Source of the DNA: Burkholderiaceae bacterium
GTDB lineage: Bacteria > Pseudomonadota > Gammaproteobacteria > Burkholderiales > Burkholderiaceae_C
Direction: 5' to 3'
Assembly: GCA_913776825.1 (NCBI GenBank)
Contig: CAJYPV010000018.1
Location: 248,001 to 312,000 of the forward strand
DNA length: 64,000 bases
Program-made: the position numbers and the translations under genes
The notes under the pieces: model-generated
Told to the model about the DNA's origin: nothing
Databases searched by the model: none
The model's input: the letters and a program-made list of their open reading frames with translations, nothing else
Shown: piece after piece, positions 15,354 to 26,175 of the stretch
Position numbering within the stretch: the stretch's first letter is position 1
Layout: the number at the start of each line of letters is the position of its first letter

Positions 15354-16295
15354 TCAAATCCCGTTGTTGATCTTGCGCTGCAGCGCCTTGTATTGATCCA
15401 CCCGCGGCCCACCCAGTTCGACCGCGCGCTGGATGGCCTGGGCGGCTTTGGGCCGGTTGCCTTGTTCCAGCAGCACTTGCGCCAGGTTGTTCCACGCATC
15501 CGGCAGATCAGGACGCAGATCGGTGATGCGGCCGTAATACTTGGCCGCGGCGCTCTTGTCGCCGGCCGCATAGGCGGTGTTGCCCGCGCCCATCAGCAGC
15601 ACCGGCTCGCCCGGCCAGCGGGTGAGCGCCGTGGCATAACCGCGTCGCGCCGCCGGAGCGTTCAGGCGCTCCAGCGCGCTCAGCGCCGCACCGGTCTGCG
15701 CACCATCCAGCGAGGCCGGCACCTGGTCCAGCGGCAGCGCCGTCATCGACCAGTAATCGCCGCGCGCCCAGGTGCGCTCGAAGACGGACAACTCCACCTC
15801 CTGACGCCGCGTCGTGCCACTATGCAGCAGCACCGTCTGACGCTCACGGTCATAACCCACCGCCACGGCGTAATGCCACACCGGATAGATCGGCAAAGAC
15901 AAATTCTGGAAAACGACGACCGGATGGCCCGCGGCCAGCTCGCTCAGCAAGGCGTCCAGTCGCGGTAGCAGCGCATAGGCCGGCAGACCCTGGCGACGCA
16001 CCGCCACCAGCATTTCAGTCTGCAGCGATCCCTTGCGTCCCGGCAGGAAGACCTGCGGCTTCAGCTGCTCCACGGTGACCCGCTTGCCCGCCGTCTGCAG
16101 CAGCATGGCCAGCGCGGCAGGGCCGCATTCATAGTCGTCCTGCGCAATGAACGGCGTGGTGCCGGACAGGTCGACGCGCGCCGGCAGATGCGCCGGCCAT
16201 TGGGTTTGCAGCGCACTGGACTGCGGCGGCGTGCTCGCACAGCCCCCCAGCACCAACGCGCCGGCCACCGACAGGGCAGCCAGAGTGAATTTCAT
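15354..16295 (-). CDS. PA2778-family C39-like cysteine peptidase lipoprotein with TPR
   Basis: A 313-residue lipoprotein: hydrophobic start and lipobox LGGC with Cys19. Residues about 45-170 are a C39-like papain fold, with the catalytic Cys57 in YECGPAALAM and His141 in VWHYAVAVGY. Residues about 210-313 carry tetratricopeptide-like helices (AWNNLAQVLLEQGN, KAAQAIQRAVELG). This is the layout of PA2778-family peptidases. It lies after a PA2779-family membrane protein on the same strand, the partner after which that family is named, so the two probably work together in the envelope. Substrate unknown. Confidence 0.85.
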   Translation of the reverse strand: MKFTLAALSVAGALVLGGCASTPPQSSALQTQWPAHLPARVDLSGTTPFIAQDDYECGPAALAMLLQTAGKRVTVEQLKPQVFLPGRKGSLQTEMLVAVRRQGLPAYALLPRLDALLSELAAGHPVVVFQNLSLPIYPVWHYAVAVGYDRERQTVLLHSGTTRRQEVELSVFERTWARGDYWSMTALPLDQVPASLDGAQTGAALSALERLNAPAARRGYATALTRWPGEPVLLMGAGNTAYAAGDKSAAAKYYGRITDLRPDLPDAWNNLAQVLLEQGNRPKAAQAIQRAVELGGPRVDQYKALQRKINNGI

Positions 16296-16401
16296 GCGTG
16301 TCGAATCTCAAGTTCGGCAGAGGAGGGCGCCTCACATCGCCGCGCGCCGAGGGCGCTCCGGCAGCGATCAGGCGGCCCCCCGCCGCCTCACCGTCCGTGG
16401 A

Positions 16402-16815
16402 TCAGCGGATCGAACGGGTGAACGGGAACACCTTGGTGAAGCCCAGGATGTCGGTCACCAGCAGGATGACGAACACGGTGAAGATGATGCCCAGCACATC
16501 GCCGCCAGCCGGCGCCTGCGCAATGCGGCCGTCCAGGTCGCGGATTTCCGCGTCGGACATGGCGTCCACGCGGGCCTGCGCCGCAGCGGCGTCGACGCCT
16601 TCCTGCTGCATGGCCTGGCGCACTTCGGCACGCGCGAAGAACGCATTCACACGGGCGCGGCTGTCCGCCACATCACCCGCCGATGCGGTGCCTTGCACCA
16701 GGGTCTCCGTCGGGACGATCTGCGCGCTGGCGTGCATCGGCACGGCCATCAGCGAGCAGGAAACGATCAGCGACGAAGCGATCAGACGATGGAGACGATT
16801 GATATTGCGGCGCAT
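16402..16815 (-). CDS. PA2779-family membrane protein
   Basis: A 137-residue protein with a signal peptide (LIASSLIVSCSLMAVPMHASA), a helical middle with VADSRARVNAFFARAEVRQ and LVDAMSDAEI-like sequence, and one C-terminal transmembrane segment (VLGIIFTVFVILLVTDILGF). That is the PA2779 layout. It precedes the PA2778-type peptidase by about 106 bp on the same strand, so co-expression is likely. No enzymatic motif is present; anchoring or regulating the peptidase is an inference. Confidence 0.85.
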   Translation of the reverse strand: MRRNINRLHRLIASSLIVSCSLMAVPMHASAQIVPTETLVQGTASAGDVADSRARVNAFFARAEVRQAMQQEGVDAAAAQARVDAMSDAEIRDLDGRIAQAPAGGDVLGIIFTVFVILLVTDILGFTKVFPFTRSIR

Positions 16816-16978
16816 AGGAATGCCATGTTGGAGGAGGTGAAGAACTCTAGAGGGCGAGCCAGCGCGGTTACAAGCTCGATTACCTCAAGTCACAACCACA
16901 GTGGACTTGACACGACAGGTCCCAGTCCATAGCGGCGGCCCCTCCAGGCAAGCGCGATGCCCGCCTGCCTGGCTGCGC

Positions 16979-17848
16979 TCAGCGCGAGCAGCGCGGCGAG
17001 CTGGCGCTGCGCAGGATCCACCGGTCAGCCTTGCGGGACAGCACGGCCAGCGAATCCAGGGTGCCGGTCGGGCAGACGTCGGCCTCCACTTCGGCGAACT
17101 GCTCCAGCTCGATGGTGCTCGCATCCTTCCAGCGCATGAAGCGGAAGCTGACCGAGCGCTGCTCCGGCGTCGGCTGAAAGCGATAACGCTCCACCAGCCG
17201 ACCGTTCTCCCGCGCCCAGATCACGACGCCATTGAATTCGACGCCGGGCGACGCATGGGTGACGACCAGATGGCGGCCGTCCGGCGACGGATGCACATTG
17301 CCGTGCATCTCATATCGCTCGCCATCGGCGCGGGAAATCCACAGCACCTCGCTGCCGAATCCCAAAGTGGCGCGGACGATGAAGAACTCGCCGTCGCGGG
17401 TCATGCCGTCCAGGCGGAAATCGATGTAGGGCGTGGCGCTGTCGCCCGGATCGGGACGCAGGCTGTCCAGCATCACCGGACGACCGCGCTGCACATACAG
17501 CATCAGTCGCAGACCGTCGCGCTTGGCCAGGTTGCCCACCTTGCGCAGCACCGCCGCTTCCGCCTCGGCGCGGAACGCCTCGTCGGACAGGCCGGCCTCG
17601 GCTTCCGAGTCCAGGCCGGTGTCCGCCGCCGACGCCGCCTCCGCCGCCGGCTGAGCGTTCGGGCCCGGCTTGCCGCGCGGCGCGATGGCGATCGGCGCCG
17701 CGAGCGCCACCGGCGGCAGCACGGCCGGCGCGAGCAGGGCGGCGGCCATGAGCAGCGCGCCACCGCCACGCAGGGCGAGCGCCAGGCGCAGACCGGGCAG
17801 GCACAGGATTCGGGACGACGGATGGGACAGACGGGAACGACGGCTCAT
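16979..17848 (-). CDS. Exported protein of unknown function
   Basis: A 289-residue protein. After MSRRSRLSH comes a hydrophobic stretch (LRGGGALLMAAALLAPAVLP) ending in ALAA, a likely Sec signal. The mature part begins with an Ala/Glu-rich linker and continues into a beta-rich domain (RLMLYVQRGRPVMLDSLRPD, FFIVRATLGFGSEVLWISRA, SPDGRHLVVTHASPG) that recalls a small propeller-like or lipocalin-like fold; I do not recognise the family. The ATG at 17,848 is chosen because the only longer option needs a TTG start and adds an unlikely leader. No ribosome site is obvious. Confidence 0.6.
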   Translation of the reverse strand: MSRRSRLSHPSSRILCLPGLRLALALRGGGALLMAAALLAPAVLPPVALAAPIAIAPRGKPGPNAQPAAEAASAADTGLDSEAEAGLSDEAFRAEAEAAVLRKVGNLAKRDGLRLMLYVQRGRPVMLDSLRPDPGDSATPYIDFRLDGMTRDGEFFIVRATLGFGSEVLWISRADGERYEMHGNVHPSPDGRHLVVTHASPGVEFNGVVIWARENGRLVERYRFQPTPEQRSVSFRFMRWKDASTIELEQFAEVEADVCPTGTLDSLAVLSRKADRWILRSASSPRCSR

Positions 17849-18190
17849 CGGGACGGACAGCGAAGGCGGATTCGAAAGGGAACGGACGACGGCGCACGCG
17901 CGATCGACCGTGACGTCGACGGGGTGACGCCGCGCCCACGGTCCAAAGGCGGCCGGCGGACAGCGCTCCCGCGTCAAGCGAACCGCGCAGTGTCCCGCAG
18001 TTCAGCGCCCGCGCCGCCGTGCGGATTCAGCAAAAAGGGCGGATTTCGATCTCGACCGACATCAGGAAGCCGCCTGGCGCCCGAGGGGCGGTCCGGCGAC
18101 GGCCCCGACACGGTTCGGCGTCGGTCCAGCCACGGTCTGGCCGCGGTTCAGCCGCAGGCCCACCGTGATGCGGCGATGAACCCGCGCCGC
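17849..18190. other. Gene-free stretch between exported protein and DUF350 gene
   Basis: About 340 bp with no convincing gene, terminator or operator. GC-rich, with loosely repeated CGGTTC/GGTC words between 18,090 and 18,160. Confidence 0.4.
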
Positions 18191-18415
18191 TCAACCGTGG
18201 ATGGCCGCCGCGACGATCTGGCCGATGGAGATGCACATCGCCGCCACCACCACCGCCAGCGCCATGTTCTTGTGCTCGACGATCTCTTCCCACAGCTTGT
18301 AGGGGGTGAGCTTGTCGATGATCACGAAGCTGATCCAGAACACCAGCACGCCGATCACGGCATACAGGATGGATCCCAGCACGATGCTGGGTTTGAGCCA
18401 CTCGAAGCCTTCCAT
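18191..18415 (-). CDS. DUF350 inner-membrane protein
   Basis: A 74-residue protein with two transmembrane segments (IVLGSILYAVIGVLVFWISF and MALAVVVAAMCISIGQIVAA) joined by a charged loop IIDKLTPYKLWEEIVEHKN, the shape of a DUF350/YjfL half-length protein. The ATG at 18,415 follows AGGAGA with good spacing, so the long in-frame extension upstream is not used. DUF350 proteins recur beside DUF4178, SPFH and polyamine-enzyme genes in envelope-stress loci, as here. Molecular function unknown. Confidence 0.85.
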   Translation of the reverse strand: MEGFEWLKPSIVLGSILYAVIGVLVFWISFVIIDKLTPYKLWEEIVEHKNMALAVVVAAMCISIGQIVAAAIHG

Positions 18416-18447
18416 GTCGTTCTCCTGCGCGGTTCGCGCTGTTTTCT

Positions 18448-18486
18448 CTGCTGCTTGCCTCTGCCGCTTGCGTCTGCCGCTTGCCT
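18448..18486. repeat. 13-bp tandem repeat, 3 copies
   Basis: CTGCTGCTTGCCT, CTGCCGCTTGCGT and CTGCCGCTTGCCT follow one another between the DUF350 start and the DUF4178 gene end. Confidence 0.8.
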
Positions 18487-18623
18487 CTGCATGGCGGCGG
18501 GAACGGAAGCCGCCGCCTTCGCCGATCAGTGTCGCGTGGGCGGCGCTGGCCAGCCTGTCCTGATTCCCGTGCTGCACGGATCCGTACGGCAGCTCGCAAG
18601 CGATGTCTCGCCGGCGCTCTGCA

Positions 18624-20222
18624 TCATTTGTGTCCGCCGCCTCCGCTGCTGTAGCCGCCATAGGAGCCGCCGCTGGAGCCACCGTAACCGGCGCCACTGC
18701 CGCGGCTGTCCCGCTTGCATTGCTGGTATTCCGCGCTGGAGGCGCCGTAGGTGTCCTTGAACCGGTCGCAATCGTCGCTGCTGCAGGCGCGCAGCAAGGC
18801 GAAGAGCACGACGATCAGCAGCAGGCCGATGACGATGTTGCGCAACAGCTTGCCCTGGTCCAGGCCCGAGCTCACATCGCGCTTGATCGCCGGCATGCGG
18901 TCTTCGGGCAGCGAGAACGCGCGGCGCAGCTCGGCCGCGTCCAGGTTGCGGCCATGGCTCCAGGTGATCTCGTTGCCGGTCTGCTCGCCGCTGAGCAACT
19001 CCAGCCGGCTGCCGTTGCGCCATTCGAAGTCCCGCACCAGGGCGCGTTCCTCGCGGCGCACGCGCCAGTAGAACTCGCCCAGCACATAGGTGACTTTGGC
19101 GGTGTAGGTCCAACGCCGCTTGAAGGTCTTGTCCTGGTAGTCGACGCTGTCGCGTCGGGCATTGCTCGGCGCGCCGGTGATCGGGCGGACGATGCTCCAG
19201 CCTTCCTCGGTATCGACCAGGAAGGCGAAGCCTTCCATCTGATTGAACAGCAGGTATTCGCGCCAGAAGGTCTGCTCGTCCTCGCTGGACTCCGGCACAT
19301 CGCAGCGTTCCAGGTAGCCCACCACCTGCCACGGCTTGGGCGCGCCGCCGCTCAGCGCAAGCTGGCCGGTCGTGCCCAGCGGAATTTGAGGCTCTCCGCC
19401 GTTGTTCTGCTGGTAGCTGGCCAGGTCCGCGCCGACGCCCTTGGAGATGTCCACCACCGAGTGGCACTGGCCGCAGACGATCGACTGGGTGGACTCCAGC
19501 CGCGGTTCGAGCGCCGCGCCGCAATGCGGGCAGGGCATGGACCGGGACGCCAGCGTCGCGCCGCTCTCGCTGCGCAACCCGACCATCGACAGATCGGCCA
19601 GGCGCACCGATCGACCCACCGACCAGGTCGGCGCGGCCGGATCGCTGAAGTCCAGCGTGCCGACCTCGCCCTGCGTGTTGCGCAGGTCCACCACCCAGAA
19701 GCTGCCGTCCAGGTGCGGGGGATGCGGCAATTCGCCTTCGGCGGCGGCGATGGTGGCGTCGACCTTGGAGGCCACCTGCCAGGACTGTCCGGCCAGAAAC
19801 TGCAGGCCGGCGACCTGGATCTGGTTGACGGGCGGCGGCCGATCGGTCAGCGGCGCCTCGAAGCTCAGGACGAAGCTGCCGTTGTCCTCGGAGAGCCAGC
19901 CACTGCGCCCGCTGCCCTCGCCGTTGTCGAACAGCACATGCCATTCGTTCCAGCTGCCGTCGGCATAGGCCATCTGGACCCGACCGACCACGCTGAATCC
20001 GGCGCCCGCGTACTGGCCCGCCGCGCCCAACTGGAGCGGCGAGTAGTCCTCGAAGAGCTCGGCGCTGGTGCCGATCTTGCGCAGCGCATCGCCTTCACGC
20101 AGCAGCGTGGCGCGGCAATAACTGCAGACCGTGCTGGCGGAGGCGGCGGAGGCGAACTCGACCGGTGCCCCGCAATTGGGGCAATGGGCCTGCCAGCGAC
20201 GCTGTGGCGAGGGAGTAGCCAA
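18624..20222 (-). CDS. DUF4178 protein with two zinc ribbons and Gly-rich tail
   Basis: A 532-residue protein with two similar halves. Each starts with a zinc ribbon (CPNCGAP with CSYCRATL near residues 14-37; CPHCGAA with CGQCHSVV near 238-265), followed by a DUF4178 beta-domain (SWNEWHVLFDNGEGSGRSGW in the first, EYLLFNQMEGFAFLVDTEEG in the second). One transmembrane helix (NIVIGLLLIVVLFALLRACS) near residue 475 precedes a Gly/Ser/Tyr-rich tail. The only fitting start is TTG at 20,222; no ATG lies in frame before the upstream stop. It lies between DUF350 and SPFH genes on the same strand, a combination known from envelope-stress loci. Confidence 0.85.
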   Translation of the reverse strand: MATPSPQRRWQAHCPNCGAPVEFASAASASTVCSYCRATLLREGDALRKIGTSAELFEDYSPLQLGAAGQYAGAGFSVVGRVQMAYADGSWNEWHVLFDNGEGSGRSGWLSEDNGSFVLSFEAPLTDRPPPVNQIQVAGLQFLAGQSWQVASKVDATIAAAEGELPHPPHLDGSFWVVDLRNTQGEVGTLDFSDPAAPTWSVGRSVRLADLSMVGLRSESGATLASRSMPCPHCGAALEPRLESTQSIVCGQCHSVVDISKGVGADLASYQQNNGGEPQIPLGTTGQLALSGGAPKPWQVVGYLERCDVPESSEDEQTFWREYLLFNQMEGFAFLVDTEEGWSIVRPITGAPSNARRDSVDYQDKTFKRRWTYTAKVTYVLGEFYWRVRREERALVRDFEWRNGSRLELLSGEQTGNEITWSHGRNLDAAELRRAFSLPEDRMPAIKRDVSSGLDQGKLLRNIVIGLLLIVVLFALLRACSSDDCDRFKDTYGASSAEYQQCKRDSRGSGAGYGGSSGGSYGGYSSGGGGHK

Positions 20223-20340
20223 TCGGGTGTGCTCGGGAACGGGTGAGGGTGATGGGGATGGCGAGGATCAGGGGGAGGGCGCATGCCCCGGGACCTGGCT
20301 CGGCGCGGAGGGGAGACCGACCGGGGCAGCCCCCCGCGCG

Positions 20341-20358
20341 GCCAGGTCGCGACCTGGC
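20341..20358. promoter_or_regulatory. 18-bp perfect palindrome
   Basis: GCCAGGTCGCGACCTGGC is perfectly self-complementary and lies between the SPFH gene end (20,401) and the DUF4178 start (20,222). A loose half-site (GACCTGGC) occurs near 20,291. It could be an operator or an RNA hairpin between the two genes; no T-tract follows. Confidence 0.5.
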
Positions 20359-20400
20359 GCCGGCGGGAGGTACCCCATCGGTCAGCTCACATCAGCCCCA

Positions 20401-21471
20401 TCAGCTCAGCTTCTTGAGCAGCTCCGCCTTCTTGGCGGCGAATTCCTCGTCGGTCAGGATGCCCTTGGCCTTGAGGTCGCCCAGCTTCTCCAGCAGCAAC
20501 AGCACCTCGTCGGCGCTCTGGCTGACCGGTTGCGGCGTGACGGCGGCGCTGGCCGGAGCCGGCGCGCCAGCGCCACCCGCCGTGGCGCCCGGAGCCAGGC
20601 CCGCCTGCAACTGCTGCGCCAGCGTCTGACCCAGCGCCAGGCCGGCGCCCAGGCCCATGGCGTCGCCCGCCACACCGCCGCCGCCGGAGCCGACGCCTTC
20701 GGCCAGCTTGGGGATGGCCTGGGCGGTCTGGTACTGCAGGAACTGGCCCATGTTCTGGCCGATCATGCCCATGCCGATCTTCTGATCGAGGATCTTCTGC
20801 AGCTCTTCGGGCAGGGACACGTTCTGCAGCGTGACCATTTCCAGCTGCAGGCCCAGCGCCTCGAAGGCGGGCGCCGTGGCTTCACGCAGCGCCTTGGCGA
20901 ATTCCACCTGATTGGCCGCCAGGTCCAGGAACGGGATGCCCGACTGGGCGACCGCGTCGCTGATGTGCTGCAGCATCAGGCCGCGCAACTGGCCGTCCAG
21001 CTCGGTGACGGTGTAGCGCTCGCGGGTGCCGGAGATTTCGGTGTGGAATTTCTTCGGGTCGGCGATGCGGTAGCTGTAGTTGCCGAACGCGCGCAGGCGC
21101 ACCGCGCCGAAATCCTTGTCGCGGATGGTCACCGGCTGGGAAGTGCCCCAGCGCTGGTCCACCTGCTGGCGGGTGCTGAAGAAGTAGACGTCGCTCTTGA
21201 ACGGGGACTCGAACAGCTTGTCCCAGTTCTTCAGGTAGGTCAGGACCGGCAGCGTCTGCGTGGTCAGCTTGTACATGCCCGGACCGAAGACGTCCGCCAC
21301 CTTGCCTTCATTGATGAAGACCGCCATCTGCGATTCGCGGACGGTGAGCGAGGCGCCGTACTGGATTTCGAAGTCCTGCATCGGGAAGCGCCAGGCGAGG
21401 ACGCCGTTGTCATCCTCCGTCCACTGGATGATGTCTATGAACTGTTTCTTGATGAAGTCCATCAGGCCCAT
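20401..21471 (-). CDS. SPFH (band 7)-domain protein with C-terminal SHOCT-like helix
   Basis: A 356-residue protein. Residues about 30-250 form an SPFH/band-7 domain of the YdjI type (SLTVRESQMAVFINEGKVAD, FGPGMYKLTTQTLPVLTYL, then LQLEMVTLQNVSLPEELQK). A Gly/Ala-rich linker leads to a short C-terminal domain DEVLLLLEKLGDLKAKGILT with EEFAAKKAELLKKL, a SHOCT motif. It lacks a transmembrane anchor, so membrane association would be peripheral. It is the first gene of the DUF4178-DUF350 group. SPFH proteins scaffold membrane domains; a role in envelope stress is inferred from the neighbours. Confidence 0.85.
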   Translation of the reverse strand: MGLMDFIKKQFIDIIQWTEDDNGVLAWRFPMQDFEIQYGASLTVRESQMAVFINEGKVADVFGPGMYKLTTQTLPVLTYLKNWDKLFESPFKSDVYFFSTRQQVDQRWGTSQPVTIRDKDFGAVRLRAFGNYSYRIADPKKFHTEISGTRERYTVTELDGQLRGLMLQHISDAVAQSGIPFLDLAANQVEFAKALREATAPAFEALGLQLEMVTLQNVSLPEELQKILDQKIGMGMIGQNMGQFLQYQTAQAIPKLAEGVGSGGGGVAGDAMGLGAGLALGQTLAQQLQAGLAPGATAGGAGAPAPASAAVTPQPVSQSADEVLLLLEKLGDLKAKGILTDEEFAAKKAELLKKLS

Positions 21472-21802
21472 GGCGCTGCTCCGAAAAGGAAAGCGATCCA
21501 GCTCGATCGCGGACGGGAGTATCTCTCAGCCGCCGACACCGGTCGCTCCCCCTGAGGGGGGCTGAAATGGGCGAGCCGGATCGCATGCCGCCATCTATTT
21601 GGAAGGCGGCGTCAGGAAATGCGGAGGCGCGGATCGCGCGGCGATGTCGTTGACCTGGGCGTGAGCGCTGGAGGCGGTGCCGTCCGCCCGTCTTGATGAA
21701 ATCTTGATACCCGGCCCGCGCGCTTCTACAGCCCCTTGAGGCGGCGCTTTCTAGAGTTCAGTCATCCCAAAACCTTCCCGTGACGACACGGGGTTTCGAC
21801 TC
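21472..21802. other. Divergent intergenic region between SPFH and kdp genes
   Basis: About 330 bp without a gene. Must carry promoters in both directions. A CCCCCTGAGGGGGG hairpin core lies at 21,549-21,562, similar to the core of the repeats at 14,834-15,240. The candidate KdpE box at 21,691-21,708 is listed separately. Confidence 0.5.
21691..21708 (+). promoter_or_regulatory. Candidate KdpE operator (direct repeat, 11-bp period)
   Basis: TCTTGAT at 21,691-21,697 is repeated at 21,702-21,708, eleven bases start to start, about 95 bp before the first gene of the kdp operon. OmpR-family regulators such as KdpE bind direct repeats spaced by one helical turn. Location and period fit; no experimental or comparative support is available here. 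Confidence 0.35.
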
Positions 21803-21895
21803 ATGGATGCACTGTTTCTCGGCATCAGCCTGATGCTGTTTTTCGTGGCTGTGGGGCTGGCGGTCGCCAGCCATCGCCTGGAGGGTCAGGCATGA
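21803..21895 (+). CDS. 30-residue membrane peptide upstream of kdpF
   Basis: ATG at 21,803 opens a 30-codon frame: MDALFLGISLMLFFVAVGLA followed by VASHRLEGQA. It is a single transmembrane helix with a short polar tail. Its TGA overlaps the kdpF ATG (ATGA), so it appears translationally coupled to the operon. Such tiny genes are easily missed; similar short hydrophobic ORFs precede kdpF in related bacteria as far as I recall. A role as an accessory Kdp subunit is inference. Confidence 0.65.
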   Translation: MDALFLGISLMLFFVAVGLAVASHRLEGQA

Positions 21896-21981
21896 ACGCC
21901 CTGTACTGGGTGACGGGCCTGCTGAGCGCCGGCCTGTTCGTGTATCTCGTGGTGGCGCTCTGGCGCGCCGAGAAGTTCTGA
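21892..21981 (+). CDS. kdpF: KdpF, small subunit of K+-transporting ATPase
   Basis: A 29-residue single-helix peptide, MNALYWVTGLLSAGLFVYLV followed by VALWRAEKF. It has the size, the central Gly/Leu-rich helix and the WRAEKF end of KdpF, which stabilises the KdpABC complex in the inner membrane. It overlaps the preceding peptide gene by four bases and lies 23 bp before kdpA. Confidence 0.9.
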   Translation: MNALYWVTGLLSAGLFVYLVVALWRAEKF

Positions 21982-22004
21982 CGCCGCGTCGCTGAAAGCC
22001 CGCC

Positions 22005-23801
22005 ATGAACAGCTTTGCTGTCCTTCAACTGATTGTTTTTCTCGCCCTGACGCTGCTGCTGGCCTGGCCGCTGTCGCGCTGGGTCACCGCCCTTGCGCAG
22101 GGCCGCCTGCCCCGCTGGATGGCGGCGGTGGAGCGGCCCTGGTGGCGCCTCGCCGGCGTCGATCCGGCCCAGGGCATGCACTGGAAGCGCTATGCGCTGG
22201 CGCTGCTGCTCTTCAACTTCCTCGGCGTCCTGGCCGTCTATCTGCTGCAACGGCTGCAGGGCGTGCTGCCGCTGAATCCGCAGGGCATGGCGGCGGTGTC
22301 GCCGGACTCCGCCTTCAACACCGCGATCAGCTTCGTCGCCAACACCAACTGGCAGGGCTATGGCGGCGAGTCCACCATGAGCTACCTCACCCAGATGCTG
22401 GCGCTGACGGTGCAGAACTTCCTGTCCGCGGCCACCGGCATCGCCGTGGTGTTCGCGCTGATCCGCGGCTTCTCCAGCCGCCTGAGCGCCCACGTGGGCA
22501 ACTTCTGGGTGGACATCAGCCGCATCACCGTGTGGCTGTTGGTGCCGCTGGCCTTCGTGCTGGCGATGGTGTTCGTGCAGCAGGGCGTGATCCAGAACTT
22601 CGACGGCTACCGCAGCGTGCAGACGCTGGAAGCCACCGACTACCAGACGCCCCGCGTCGACGCCGCCGGCCAGCCGGTGACCGATGCCCAAGGCCAGCCG
22701 GTGATGGACGCCCAACGGGCCGACACCCAGACGCTGGCCATGGGGCCGGTCGCGTCGCAGGAAGCGATCAAGATGCTGGGCACCAATGGCGGCGGCTTCT
22801 TCAATGCCAACTCGGCCCATCCGTATGAAAACCCGACCCCGCTGACCAACCTGCTGCAGATGATGGCGATCTTCGTCATCCCGGCGGCGCTGTGCCTGAG
22901 CTTCGGCCAGCTGGTGGGCGATCGGCGTCAGGGCGCGGCCATCCTGTGCGCGATGACGGTGCTGTTCCTGGCCGGCGTGCTGGTCGCGACGCCGGCCGAG
23001 CAGGCGGGCAATCCGCTGATCGCGGCGCAGGGCGTGGACATCCAGTCCGGCGAGCTGCAGGCCGGCGGCAACATGGAAGGCAAGGAGACCCGCTTCGGCA
23101 TCAGTGCCAGCGCCTTGTTCGCGGTCGTGACCACGGCGGCTTCCTGCGGCGCGGTCAATGCGATGCATGACTCGTTCACGCCGATCGGCGGCGCGGTGCC
23201 GATGGTCATGATGATGTTGGGCGAGGTGGTGTTCGGCGGCGTCGGCACCGGTCTGTACGGCATGCTGATCTTCGCCATCCTGGCGGTGTTCATCGCCGGC
23301 CTGATGATCGGCCGCACGCCGGAGTACCTGGGCAAGAAGATCGAGCCCTACGACATGAAGATGTGCGCGATCGCCATCCTGGTCACGCCGATCCTGGTGC
23401 TGGCCGGGACCGCGCTGGCGGTCTCCATCGATGCGGGCCGCGCGGGCATCGCCAACCCGGGCGCGCATGGCTTCAGCGAAATCCTCTATGCGCTGACCTC
23501 CGCGGCCAACAACAACGGCAGCGCCTTCGCCGGCCTGTCGGCCAACACACCGTTCTACAACACGCTGCTGGGCCTGGCGATGTGGCTGGGTCGCTTCCTG
23601 GTGATCGTGCCGGTCCTGGCGATCGCCGGCAGCCTGGCCGCCAAGAAGCGCATTCCGGTCGGCGAGGGCACCTTGCCCACCCACGGTCCGCTGTTCATCG
23701 TGCTGCTGATCGGCACGGTGGGACTGGTCGGCCTGCTGAACTATGTGCCGGCGCTCGCGCTCGGCCCCCTCGTCGAGCACCTGATGCTCTGGAAGCTCTG
23801 A
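22005..23801 (+). CDS. kdpA: KdpA, K+-binding channel-like subunit
   Basis: A 598-residue inner-membrane protein with about ten transmembrane helices; KdpA forms the selectivity filter and translocates K+ in the high-affinity KdpFABC ATPase. The filter loops are recognisable, for example [20 protein letters not shown] near residues 105-125 and [20 protein letters not shown] near 258-278, and a late loop [20 protein letters not shown]. Length is at the upper end for the family because of a loop near residue 210-245 containing repeated [14 protein letters not shown] sequence. Lies 15 bp before kdpB. Confidence 0.97.
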   Translation: MNSFAVLQLIVFLALTLLLAWPLSRWVTALAQGRLPRWMAAVERPWWRLAGVDPAQGMHWKRYALALLLFNFLGVLAVYLLQRLQGVLPLNPQGMAAVSPDSAFNTAISFVANTNWQGYGGESTMSYLTQMLALTVQNFLSAATGIAVVFALIRGFSSRLSAHVGNFWVDISRITVWLLVPLAFVLAMVFVQQGVIQNFDGYRSVQTLEATDYQTPRVDAAGQPVTDAQGQPVMDAQRADTQTLAMGPVASQEAIKMLGTNGGGFFNANSAHPYENPTPLTNLLQMMAIFVIPAALCLSFGQLVGDRRQGAAILCAMTVLFLAGVLVATPAEQAGNPLIAAQGVDIQSGELQAGGNMEGKETRFGISASALFAVVTTAASCGAVNAMHDSFTPIGGAVPMVMMMLGEVVFGGVGTGLYGMLIFAILAVFIAGLMIGRTPEYLGKKIEPYDMKMCAIAILVTPILVLAGTALAVSIDAGRAGIANPGAHGFSEILYALTSAANNNGSAFAGLSANTPFYNTLLGLAMWLGRFLVIVPVLAIAGSLAAKKRIPVGEGTLPTHGPLFIVLLIGTVGLVGLLNYVPALALGPLVEHLMLWKL

Positions 23802-23816
23802 TCGCCGGAGCCTGAT

Positions 23817-26108
<2,292 letters not shown>

Positions 26109-26175
26109 CCGACCAGACGCGCCTGACGCGCCTGACACGCCTTTCGCCTCGCGCCCCTCGCTTCAAGGAATCGTC

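Noticed and set aside
16979..17977. Longer 332-residue form of the exported unknown protein
   Set aside because: Needs a TTG start and puts 43 unlikely residues before a clear signal peptide.
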